From Ktedonobacterales bacterium (lineage in GTDB: Bacteria > Chloroflexota > Ktedonobacteria > Ktedonobacterales > JADMIN01): a stretch of DNA of 6,520 nucleotides. Location of the stretch: positions 1-6,520 of the forward strand of contig JADMIN010000154.1 in assembly GCA_015478575.1 (NCBI GenBank). Reading direction: 5' to 3'. A program made the position numbers and the translations under genes. This document shows, piece by piece, positions 1-6,430 of the stretch (within the stretch, counting starts at the first letter, position 1; every line of letters begins with the position of its first letter). The notes beneath the pieces were generated by a model. The model was not told where the DNA came from. It did not search any database and was given only the letters and a program-made list of their open reading frames with translations.

Positions 1-2
1 AC

Positions 3-620
3 CAATATCTGACCGAGTTGGGCGCGAACGTGCTGGTGAGCCGCAACGACCAGATCACGCTTGAAGAGGCGGAGGTGCTGCATCCATCGCACATCGTCAT
101 CTCGCCTGGCCCCGGCACACCCGCTGAGGCGGGCATCTCGCGCGAGGTGGTCGCGCGGCTCGGCCCACAGGTGCCATTGCTAGGTGTCTGTCTGGGCCAC
201 CAGTGCATCGGCGAGGTCTATGGCGGGCAGGTGGCACGCGCGCCAGAGCCGGTGCATGGCAAGACCTCGCGCATCTCCCATAGCGCCCAGGGCATCCTAC
301 GTGGCCTGCCCAATCCCTTCGAGGCCACACGCTACCATAGCCTGATCGTCAGGCGCGAGGACCTGCCGCCATGCCTAGAGGTCACCGCCTGGACAGAGGA
401 CGGCCTCATCATGGGCCTGCGCCACCGCGACTATCCTATCGAGGGCGTGCAGTTCCACCCAGAATCTCTTCTGACGGCGGCGGGCAAAGATCTGCTGCGC
501 AACTTTCTGGAGGAGACCCCACGCCAGGAGACGCCGCGCTCGCCCGCTCCACATGGCGAAGCGCGGTGTCCGGCTGGCGAGCGGCAGGAGCGGACGGCAG
601 GCCCGCCCGCCCTGCTCTAG
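3..620 (+). CDS. trpG: Anthranilate synthase component II, glutamine amidotransferase subunit (5' partial)
   Basis: This subunit hydrolyses glutamine and passes ammonia to TrpE for making anthranilate from chorismate in the cytoplasm. The frame is already open at the first full codon (QYLTELGANV...), and family alignment from memory suggests roughly 15-20 N-terminal residues lie outside the window, so the TTG at 18 is not the real start. It is a class I glutamine amidotransferase: oxyanion-type ISPGPGTP (about 90-125), nucleophile Cys in GVCLGHQ (codon 189-191), HGKTS, RYHSL, and the triad His and Glu in GVQFHPES (codons 456-458 and 462-464). The expected domain end is near NFLEE (about 515). 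The remaining 34 codons are rich in Pro, Arg and Ala, look non-family, and overlap a long potential hairpin. The glutaminase could equally serve folate synthesis (PabA), but the trp neighbours favour TrpG. The stop is TAG. Confidence 0.95.
   Translation, partial: QYLTELGANVLVSRNDQITLEEAEVLHPSHIVISPGPGTPAEAGISREVVARLGPQVPLLGVCLGHQCIGEVYGGQVARAPEPVHGKTSRISHSAQGILRGLPNPFEATRYHSLIVRREDLPPCLEVTAWTEDGLIMGLRHRDYPIEGVQFHPESLLTAAGKDLLRNFLEETPRQETPRSPAPHGEARCPAGERQERTAGPPALL
530..570 (+). other. Long GC-rich inverted repeat (hairpin) inside the trpG 3' tail
   Basis: Positions 530-544 pair with 555-570. The arms are GACGCCGCGCTCGCC and GGCGAAGCGCGGTGTC, giving 15 base pairs with one G-U pair (533/567), one bulged A (559) and a 10-base loop (545-554). 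A shorter stem (597-601 with 611-615) follows just before the trpG stop. No T-run follows either, so neither is a classical intrinsic terminator. The hairpin could be an RNA processing or stability element, or a by-product of high GC. Confidence 0.5.
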
Positions 621-650
621 GCACCCTGTTCCTGCTCCCCATTCACCACT

Positions 651-698
651 CTCCAACGCGGAGGGTCTCCAACGCGGAGGGTCTCCAACGCGGAGGGC
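651..698 (+). repeat. Three tandem 16-bp repeats, each a small hairpin
   Basis: The unit CTCCAACGCGGAGGGT occurs head to tail at 651-666, 667-682 and 683-698. The first two copies are identical and the third differs only in its last base (C for T). Inside each unit CTCC pairs with GGAG around an AACGC loop, so a transcript would carry three adjacent mini-hairpins. For the first copy the stem extends to six pairs (649-654 with 660-665, one G-U). The array lies in the trpG-trpD spacer. The rest of 621-789 holds a run of eight G (710-717), a 5-bp hairpin at 741-755 and the trpD ribosome binding site. No gene is evident there. Confidence 0.85.
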
Positions 699-777
699 GG
701 CCACGTGGTGGGGGGGGTCCGTGTCTCTATAGGTCCCTCGGCCCTCGTGAAGGGCGGGGGCGTGTGGGTAGTTGGAT

Positions 778-782
778 GGAGG
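778..782 (+). promoter_or_regulatory. Ribosome binding site of trpD
   Basis: GGAGG sits 7 bases before the ATG at 790. This favours the ATG over the in-frame TTG at 772, which lies upstream of the site, and gives the family-like N-terminus MIREAITHL. Confidence 0.75.
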
Positions 783-789
783 CCCAGCG

Positions 790-1476
790 ATGATTCGAGA
801 GGCGATCACCCACTTGGTAGCTGGCGGCTCACTCAGCGAGGCCGAGGCCGCTGGCGCGATGGAAGAGATCATGACCGGCGTCGCGACCCCGTCGCAGTTG
901 GGCGCGTTCCTGACGGCGCTGCGGCTCAAGGGCGAGACGATCGAGGAGGTGACGGGGCTGGCGCGCGTCATGCGCGAGCAAGCGGTACATGTCTCCCTGC
1001 CGGAGCATATCCGCGCGCTGGATACCTGTGGCACCGGGGGCGATGCCTCTGGCACGTTCAACGTCTCCACCGCGGCGGGGCTGCTCGCCGCCGCGCTCGG
1101 CCAGCCGGTCGCCAAGCATGGCAACCGCGCCGCCACCAGCCACTGTGGCAGCGCCGATGTGCTGGAGGCACTGGGCGTGCGGCTGGAACTGGGGCCAGAG
1201 CACGTGGCAAGCTGTGTTGAGCGTGTGGGCTTTGGCTTCATGTTCGCGCCGGCCTATCACCCCGCCATGCGCCACGTCGGCCCTACCCGCCGCGAAATCG
1301 GCATCCGCACCGTCTTCAACATCCTCGGCCCCTTAACCAATCCCGCTGGAGCGCGCCTCCAAGTGCTGGGCGTGGCTGACCCACGGCTGCCGCGGCTCAT
1401 GGGCGAGGTCTTGCTGCGGCTTGGTTGCGAGCGCGCGCTCATCGTGCATGGCGAGGATGGCGTGGATGAGCTTTAG
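790..1476 (+). CDS. trpD: TrpD N-terminal fragment as literally translated
   Basis: This 228-residue ORF ends at the TAG after D226-E227-L228. It carries the helical N-terminal domain and most of the PRPP and metal-binding part, but lacks the last third of the alpha/beta domain, including the conserved LGGDA..N..VL and LN.GAALYVAG segments. Family knowledge suggests such a fragment would be inactive alone. The start is ATG 790 with GGAGG 7 bases upstream. Confidence 0.6.
   Translation: MIREAITHLVAGGSLSEAEAAGAMEEIMTGVATPSQLGAFLTALRLKGETIEEVTGLARVMREQAVHVSLPEHIRALDTCGTGGDASGTFNVSTAAGLLAAALGQPVAKHGNRAATSHCGSADVLEALGVRLELGPEHVASCVERVGFGFMFAPAYHPAMRHVGPTRREIGIRTVFNILGPLTNPAGARLQVLGVADPRLPRLMGEVLLRLGCERALIVHGEDGVDEL
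1474..1476 (+). other. In-frame amber codon in trpD
   Basis: TAG stands at codon 229 in the context GAG CTT TAG CTC TCC. TAG also ends trpG (618-620) and the last hypothetical gene (6427-6429), so wholesale reassignment of TAG to an amino acid in this organism is unlikely. Confidence 0.9.
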
Positions 1477-1503
1477 CTCTCCGCTACCACCCGCGTCTGC
1501 GAA

Positions 1504-1830
1504 GTGCGCGGCGCCGCGGGCGATCTGGTGGAATACACCGTTACGCCCGAAGCGCTGGGGCTGGCCGAGCGCCCGCGTGAGGCTGTTCTGGGCGGCGATG
1601 CTCAGCGCAACGCGGCGATACTGCGCGATGTGCTCAGCGGACGGCTGGAGGGCGCGCCCGCTGAGATGGTCGCCCTGAACACCGGCGCCGCGCTCTACGT
1701 CGCGGGCCGCGTCGCGAGTATCGCCGAGGGCGCGCGCCAGGCACGCGACGAGCTGCGGGCGGGCCGTGCCGTTGCCACGCTAGAGGCGCTGATGACCACG
1801 AGTCGCGCCCTCGCCGCCACGTCCGCGTGA
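1504..1830 (+). CDS. trpD: TrpD C-terminal fragment (possible restart ORF)
   Basis: This is the continuation of trpD in the same frame after the TAG. The first usable start codon is GTG at 1504 (VRGAAGDL...), giving 108 residues that contain the conserved C-terminal TrpD segments. I see no Shine-Dalgarno-like sequence before that GTG, so independent translation is doubtful. It is best read as the second part of the interrupted gene. Confidence 0.4.
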   Translation: MRGAAGDLVEYTVTPEALGLAERPREAVLGGDAQRNAAILRDVLSGRLEGAPAEMVALNTGAALYVAGRVASIAEGARQARDELRAGRAVATLEALMTTSRALAATSA

Positions 1831-1975
1831 GCCGCCTGTCGCGCCCACGTCTCCCACCAGTCTCCTACCGGCCCGTGTCACTTCTGTCGGTATATCTCTG
1901 TGAAGCGCGTGCGCTCACCTCTCAGGAGGGGCGCCTGCTGGATGGGGGAAAACGGGAAGAGTGAGGAGAGCCACC
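1831..1975 (+). promoter_or_regulatory. trpD-trpCF spacer with possible leader structures
   Basis: This 145-base gap is long for an operon junction. It can form a hairpin at about 1900-1918 (7 pairs, one bulged A, loop CGTG) followed by CCTC-TCAG-GAGG (1918-1929), which would hide the strong Shine-Dalgarno-like AGGAGG at 1924-1929. TATATC at 1891-1896 is the only A/T-rich spot and has no convincing -35 partner, so an internal promoter is not supported. No T-run terminator is visible. Confidence 0.3.
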
Positions 1976-1986
1976 ATGACCGATAG
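1942..1986 (+). CDS. Possible 14-codon leader ORF overlapping the trpCF start
   Basis: An ATG at 1942 opens a short frame, MGENGKSEESHHDR, ending at TAG 1984-1986, eight bases past the trpCF ATG. AGGAGG lies 12 bases before the ATG, a little far. It has no Trp codons, so it is not a classical attenuation peptide. It could couple translation into trpCF or be a chance ORF. Confidence 0.2.
   Translation: MGENGKSEESHHDR
1964..1968 (+). promoter_or_regulatory. Ribosome binding site of trpCF
   Basis: AGGAG lies 7 bases before the ATG at 1976 and selects that start over the in-frame GTG at 1961, which lies ahead of this site. Confidence 0.7.
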
Positions 1987-3544
1987 CATCTTCGCGCGCA
2001 TCGTCGCCGCCACTGAGCGGGAAACCGCTGAGCGCAAGGCGCATATGCCCTTGCGTGAGATACAGGCCCAGGCCGGTGCCGCCCCACCGCCCCGCGATTT
2101 CGCGAGCGCACTCAGATATGGCTCACTCCACTCCGGTGAGGAGAGCGACGCGGGACACCTCATCGCGGAAATAAAGCGCGCCTCGCCTTCCAAAGGGGTG
2201 CTCGTCCAGGACTTCGATCCCGTCGCCCAGGCCCGCGCCTATGTCGCCGGTGGCGCCGCGGCCATCAGCGTGCTGACCGAGCCGCGCTTCTTTCTGGGCG
2301 CCCTCGACCACCTGAGCGCGGTGCGCGCCGCGGTGAGCGTGCCACTCCTGCGCAAAGATTTTCTCACTGACCCCTACCAGATCTATGAGGCGCGCGCCGC
2401 TGGAGCCGATGCCGTGCTGCTGCTCTGCGCGCTGCTGGATGACGCGGGGCTGCGCGAGTTGCTCGCGCTGGCCCGCTCGCTCGGCATGGAGGCGCTGGTC
2501 GAGGCGCACGACGCCAAAGAGGTGGGTCGCGCGGTAGCCGTGGGCGCCCAGGTGATCGGTGTCAATAGCCGCGACCTCCGCACCTTCGCGGTGGATGTTG
2601 ATACGATGCGCCATCTGCGTCCCCTCGTGCCCGCGGACCGCATCTTTGTCGCGGAGAGCGGCATCGGCGATGCGCGGGCCGCCACCCAGGCCCGCCTCTG
2701 GGGCGCCGATGCCATTCTGGTCGGCGAAGCGCTGATGCGCGCGTCGCATCCCGCCACCAAGACGCGGGAACTCGTCACCGCGCTGCGCGGCCATACATCG
2801 CTGATGTTGCCCAGCGGCCATTACCCTTTCATCAAAATCTGTGGTATCACCCATGTTGTACAGGCGCTGTGCGCTGGCCAGTTGGGCGCGAATGCCATCG
2901 GCCTGGTCTTCGCCGAGAGTCACCGCCGCATCACGCCTGAGCACGCGGGCGCGATTATCGAGGAGGTCGAGGATGCCGCTGGCCAGCAGCCCAAAACGCA
3001 GGAGGCACAGCGCTGGACCGCCCCCCTCAGCGTTGGCGTCTTCGTCAACGAGCCTGCCGACCACATCGCCCGCATTGCGGACACGGCCAGTGTAGATGTC
3101 ATCCAGCTCAGCGGGGATGAGTCACCGGCGGATTGCGCGGAGGTGGTGCTGCTGACCGGTTTGATGGTCGTCAAGGCCCTGCGCCCGCGCGCGACCGCTG
3201 AACTCGCGGCGCTGGATGCCTACGTCCAGGCGGGCGCGACGCTGTTGCTCGATACGCCCAAGGCGGGCCGCTATGGCGGGACGGGCGAGACCGGCGATTG
3301 GGCGCTCGCGCGTGTGGCGGCGCGGCGCTGGCCCATCATGCTCTCCGGCGGCCTCACCCCGGAGAACGTAGCCGCGGCGGTTGTGGCGGTTGGCGCGTGC
3401 GCGGTGGATGTCAGCAGCGGCGTCGAGACCAACCGCGCCAAAGATCTCACGAAGATCGCCCGTTTCATCGCCGCTGCCCGCGGAGCCACGGGAGATGGCG
3501 ACCCCGCGGACCACGAAGACGACGAAGACCACCCTCGCTCCTGA
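1976..3544 (+). CDS. trpCF: Bifunctional indole-3-glycerol-phosphate synthase / phosphoribosylanthranilate isomerase
   Basis: One 522-residue protein carries two beta/alpha barrels. TrpF (C-terminal half) converts phosphoribosylanthranilate to CdRP, and TrpC (N-terminal half) cyclises CdRP to indole-glycerol phosphate with loss of CO2. TrpC, residues about 1-270, has AEIKRASPSKG (E65, K67), LLRKDF (K127), LVEAHD (E176), GVNSRDL (N197) and VAESGI (E227, S228), matching the known catalytic and binding set. TrpF, about 284-502, starts FIKICGIT with the general base C289, then VGVFVNEP, LLLDTPKAG with the general acid D426, GGTG, and LSGGLTPENV. The linker is only about 12 residues. The TrpF part has a polar insertion around 334-350, and the protein ends in an acidic tail (about 507-520). 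An internal ATG at 2804 (M277) precedes the TrpF barrel but has no clear ribosome binding site. The fusion order is the same as in the enterobacterial TrpC-TrpF. Confidence 0.96.
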   Translation: MTDSIFARIVAATERETAERKAHMPLREIQAQAGAAPPPRDFASALRYGSLHSGEESDAGHLIAEIKRASPSKGVLVQDFDPVAQARAYVAGGAAAISVLTEPRFFLGALDHLSAVRAAVSVPLLRKDFLTDPYQIYEARAAGADAVLLLCALLDDAGLRELLALARSLGMEALVEAHDAKEVGRAVAVGAQVIGVNSRDLRTFAVDVDTMRHLRPLVPADRIFVAESGIGDARAATQARLWGADAILVGEALMRASHPATKTRELVTALRGHTSLMLPSGHYPFIKICGITHVVQALCAGQLGANAIGLVFAESHRRITPEHAGAIIEEVEDAAGQQPKTQEAQRWTAPLSVGVFVNEPADHIARIADTASVDVIQLSGDESPADCAEVVLLTGLMVVKALRPRATAELAALDAYVQAGATLLLDTPKAGRYGGTGETGDWALARVAARRWPIMLSGGLTPENVAAAVVAVGACAVDVSSGVETNRAKDLTKIARFIAAARGATGDGDPADHEDDEDHPRS

Positions 3545-3571
3545 GGTCCAGAAGAGAAAGTGACGCGCTCG

Positions 3572-4828
<1,257 letters not shown>

Positions 4829-4831
4829 CGG

Positions 4832-4909
4832 ATGGGCACGAGTGCGTCTGCCCCGCATGTTGGGACTGTCGGCATGCCTGAGACACTGTTTATGAGAGCG
4901 AGCGGGTAA
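4832..4909 (+). CDS. Possible 25-codon ORF filling the trpB-trpA gap
   Basis: An ATG three bases after the trpB stop opens a frame that runs to TAA at 4907-4909, four bases before the trpA ATG. GGAG (4822-4825), inside the last trpB codons, lies 6 bases before it. The peptide begins MGTSASAPHVG and ends LFMRASG, and resembles nothing I know. It is in the trpB frame, so it would also be the readthrough extension of TrpB. The trpA start itself has only a weak ribosome binding site, so the small ORF could pass ribosomes on to trpA. A chance ORF is equally possible at this GC content. Confidence 0.3.
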   Translation: MGTSASAPHVGTVGMPETLFMRASG

Positions 4910-4913
4910 CGCC

Positions 4914-5756
4914 ATGCCAGAGACCACCCCCCACACTGCCCCGATCCTGGCCGCCTTCGCGCGGGCGAAGGCGGCGGCGCATGTCGCGCTCATCCCCTAT
5001 GTGATGGCGGGCTATCCCGATCTGGAGACGAGCGAGGCGCTGGCGGTCGCGCTGGGCGAGGCAGGGGCGGACATCCTCGAATTGGGTGTCCCCTTCTCCG
5101 ATCCTCAGGCCGACGGCGCCACGATCCAAGCCGCGGGCCAGTGCGCGCTGGACCAGGGCATGACGCTGGTTGGCGCCCTGGCGCTGGCCGGACGCATCAC
5201 CGCGTGGAGCGCCACCCCACTCGTCCTGATGACCTACTATAACCCGATCTTCAGCTACGGTCTGGCGCGTTTCTGCCAGGCAGCGGCGGCGGCGGGAGTC
5301 GCTGGGCTGATCGTGCCCGACCTGCCCCCTGAGGAGGCCACGCTCTTGCGCGAGGCCGCCAAAAGCGGTGAACTGGCCCTCGTCTTCCTCGTCGCCCCCA
5401 CCAGCACTGACGCGCGCATCGAGCGCATCGCCCAGGCCGCGGAGGCCAATGGCCGCGGTTTCCTCTACTGCGTCTCGCTCTCCGGCGTGACCGGCGCGCG
5501 CGACCACCTGCCAGAGCATCTGGCCGCGTTCGTGGCCCGCGTTCGCGCGCGCGCGCGGCTGCCCTTGGCCGTCGGCTTCGGCGTCTCGCGTGCCGAGCAT
5601 GTAGCCGAGATCGCGCGCATCGCCGATGGCGCGGTGGTGGCCAGCGCGCTGCTCAACGCCGTGGATGCCGCGCCGCCGACCCAGCGCGTCCAAGCGGCGG
5701 TGGATTTTCTGCGTGGCTTGCGCGAGAGCGGCGAGGGGGCGGTGGACCTGGACTGA
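4914..5756 (+). CDS. trpA: Tryptophan synthase alpha subunit
   Basis: TrpA cleaves indole-3-glycerol phosphate to indole and glyceraldehyde 3-phosphate, and channels the indole to TrpB. The 280-residue product has the normal family length. It shows IPYVMAGYPDLE (27-38), ILELGVPFSDPQADG with the catalytic pair E56 and D67 (E49/D60 of the E. coli enzyme), LMTYYNPIFSYG (105-116), GLIVPDLPPEE (131-141), FLVAPTSTDARI (158-169), FLYCVSLSGVTGAR (183-196) and the phosphate-binding VGFGVS (220-225). The residue after ADG is Ala where Pro is commoner. The ATG at 4914 is the only plausible start, because an in-frame TGA lies at 4893-4895. The Shine-Dalgarno match upstream is poor. It is the last recognisable trp gene. 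Confidence 0.97.
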   Translation: MPETTPHTAPILAAFARAKAAAHVALIPYVMAGYPDLETSEALAVALGEAGADILELGVPFSDPQADGATIQAAGQCALDQGMTLVGALALAGRITAWSATPLVLMTYYNPIFSYGLARFCQAAAAAGVAGLIVPDLPPEEATLLREAAKSGELALVFLVAPTSTDARIERIAQAAEANGRGFLYCVSLSGVTGARDHLPEHLAAFVARVRARARLPLAVGFGVSRAEHVAEIARIADGAVVASALLNAVDAAPPTQRVQAAVDFLRGLRESGEGAVDLD

Positions 5757-5830
5757 AGCCAAACCCCATGGCTCATCCTGGGTGGCGGTGATGGCCTTTC
5801 GCCTCTGACCATCGCGCCTGTCCGTCCAAG

Positions 5831-5989
5831 ATGAGCCGCGCCATGTTGGGCGGCGTCTTCCCCACATGTATCGGTCCCCCTGAGGAGCGCCTCTATGCCG
5901 CTGATCCAGTGGGCGCCGAGATGGCGATGAGCTGGCGAAGCGTCTCACCGCTGCCCACGCGGGGGCGCGTGACGCGCGTGATACCATGA
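5831..5989 (+). CDS. Unrecognised possible small ORF after trpA
   Basis: An ATG-initiated 52-residue frame (MSRAMLGGVFP... ending RVTRVIP) stops at TGA 5987-5989, overlapping an ATG at 5986 as ATGA. The middle (EERLYAADPVGAEMAMSW) is not as Arg/Pro-heavy as most shadow frames here. There is no ribosome binding site, and I recognise no family. It may be a chance ORF or a relic of a degraded gene. Confidence 0.15.
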   Translation: MSRAMLGGVFPTCIGPPEERLYAADPVGAEMAMSWRSVSPLPTRGRVTRVIP

Positions 5990-6015
5990 GGCGGAGGGTG
6001 GAGCATCACCGACGC

Positions 6016-6019
6016 GGAG
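6016..6019 (+). promoter_or_regulatory. Ribosome binding site of the hypothetical gene
   Basis: GGAG lies 5 bases before the ATG at 6025. The alternative in-frame ATG at 5986 has no such site and would add a basic MRRRVEHHRRGER stretch unlike the rest of the protein. Confidence 0.5.
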
Positions 6020-6024
6020 AACGG

Positions 6025-6429
6025 ATGGGCGATATGGACGATATGGACGAGCACGCGGAGCATGGTGGCACGTTCGAACTGCTGGCGGCCTCGTTGCGAG
6101 CGGATCAGTCGGATATGTCCACGTGGATGGCGGCGCTCGGCATGAAGCTGGCTGGGGCGCTGCCCGGACGGGTGACGCTACGCCGGGGCGGCGTGCTGGG
6201 CAACGGTCCCATTCGCGGGCTGGTGGCGAATCTGGGCACTTGGCGCTTCGCCCTGCGGATGGAGCATGGGCAGCCTGTTGCCGAACGGGCGCACATAGTG
6301 CGGGGCATCGCGCTCAAGACGGAGGCGCTGCCGCTGGATGCGTGGATCGAGTCGCTCAGCGCCGCGCTGGCCGAGTTGGCCGCGACCAGCGCCCGCGAGC
6401 GCGCCGCCATCCTCACGCTGCTTGCCTAG
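6025..6429 (+). CDS. Conserved-looking hypothetical protein, 134 residues
   Basis: I do not know its function. The N-terminus is acidic and partly repetitive (GDMDDMDEHAEHGG, from a perfect 9-bp duplication at 6031-6048). Then come a helix-like FELLAASLRADQSD (17-30), MAALGMKLAGALPGRVTLRR (35-54), a probable beta region (58-80: glycine-rich turn, then LGTWRFALRME), and HIVRGIALKTEALPLDAWIESL (90-111), followed by an Ala-rich C-terminal helix. There is no signal peptide, membrane segment or metal motif. The pattern of ALPGRV, VRGI.LK.E.LPLD.WI and a terminal helix recalls a small uncharacterised soluble family that I associate, from memory only, with high-GC Gram-positive and Chloroflexota genomes. 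The in-frame ATG at 5986 would give 147 residues. It is codirectional with the trp genes but 268 bases away, so it may be transcribed separately. Confidence 0.7.
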   Translation: MGDMDDMDEHAEHGGTFELLAASLRADQSDMSTWMAALGMKLAGALPGRVTLRRGGVLGNGPIRGLVANLGTWRFALRMEHGQPVAERAHIVRGIALKTEALPLDAWIESLSAALAELAATSARERAAILTLLA

Positions 6430-6430
6430 C

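Larger units (their letters stand above)
790..1830 (+). pseudogene. trpD: Anthranilate phosphoribosyltransferase interrupted by an in-frame TAG
   Basis: The enzyme transfers phosphoribose from PRPP to anthranilate, the second tryptophan-specific step. Read through the stop, the product is about 346 codons, the normal family length. Seen motifs: LDTCGTGGD (residues 78-85, PRPP diphosphate loop), NVST (91-94), KHGNRA (109-114), GSADVLEALG (120-129), FAPAYHPAMRHV (152-163), FNILGPLTNP (176-185), and HGEDGVDEL (220-228) with the metal-binding D226/E227. Codon 229 is TAG (1474-1476), where relatives typically have Ser. The same frame then continues as LSATTRV, LGGDAQRNAAILRDVLSG, LNTGAALYVAG and a normal C-terminal helix, ending at TGA 1828-1830. 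There is no frameshift and no visible decay on either side, so the lesion is recent, a sequence error, or suppressed. One C-to-A change (TCG to TAG) would explain it. Confidence 0.88.
5757..6024 (+). other. Spacer after trpA: weak inverted repeats, no clear terminator
   Basis: GGCTCATC (5770-5777) is complementary to GATGAGCC (5830-5837). Between them GTGATGG (5788-5794) can pair with CCATCGC (5809-5815, one G-U), giving a nested structure just past trpA. A further hairpin CACGCG-GGGG-CGCGTG lies at 5956-5971. None is followed by a T-run, so I cannot call an intrinsic terminator. An unrecognised 52-codon ORF (5831-5989) also lies here. Confidence 0.35.

Noticed and set aside
741..755. GCCCT-CGTGA-AGGGC hairpin as a trpG terminator
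   Set aside because: The stem is only five pairs and is followed by G-rich sequence rather than a T-run; it is too weak to call.
710..768. G-runs in the trpG-trpD spacer as a G-quadruplex
   Set aside because: The runs of three or more G are separated by loops too long or too few for a standard four-tract quadruplex.
705..1220. Open + strand frame continuing past the trpG stop into trpD in another frame
   Set aside because: The frame stays open only because of high GC; the translation is a Gly/Arg-rich shadow of trpD, so it does not support trpG readthrough.
375..1241. 288-codon minus-strand ORF across trpG, the spacer and trpD
   Set aside because: It runs antisense to two recognised genes, is compositionally biased (Ser/Ala/Pro/Arg) and has no recognisable domain.
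1891..1896. TATATC as the -10 box of an internal promoter for trpCF
   Set aside because: Only four of six bases match consensus, and nothing resembling a -35 box lies at a suitable distance.
1942..1986. Classical tryptophan attenuator leader peptide
   Set aside because: The short ORF contains no Trp codon, and there is no terminator hairpin with a T-run after it.
2123..3064. 313-codon minus-strand ORF inside trpCF
   Set aside because: It lies fully antisense to conserved TrpC/TrpF coding sequence and has no motifs.
5544..5557. 14-bp alternating CG tract as a possible Z-DNA element
   Set aside because: It encodes an ordinary variable stretch of TrpA (VRARAR) and is expected occasionally at this GC content.
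4890..5987. 365-codon minus-strand ORF opposite trpA
   Set aside because: It is a shadow of trpA created by GC-rich codons: its translation is Arg/Gly/Gln-rich without family motifs, while the + strand has a clear TrpA.
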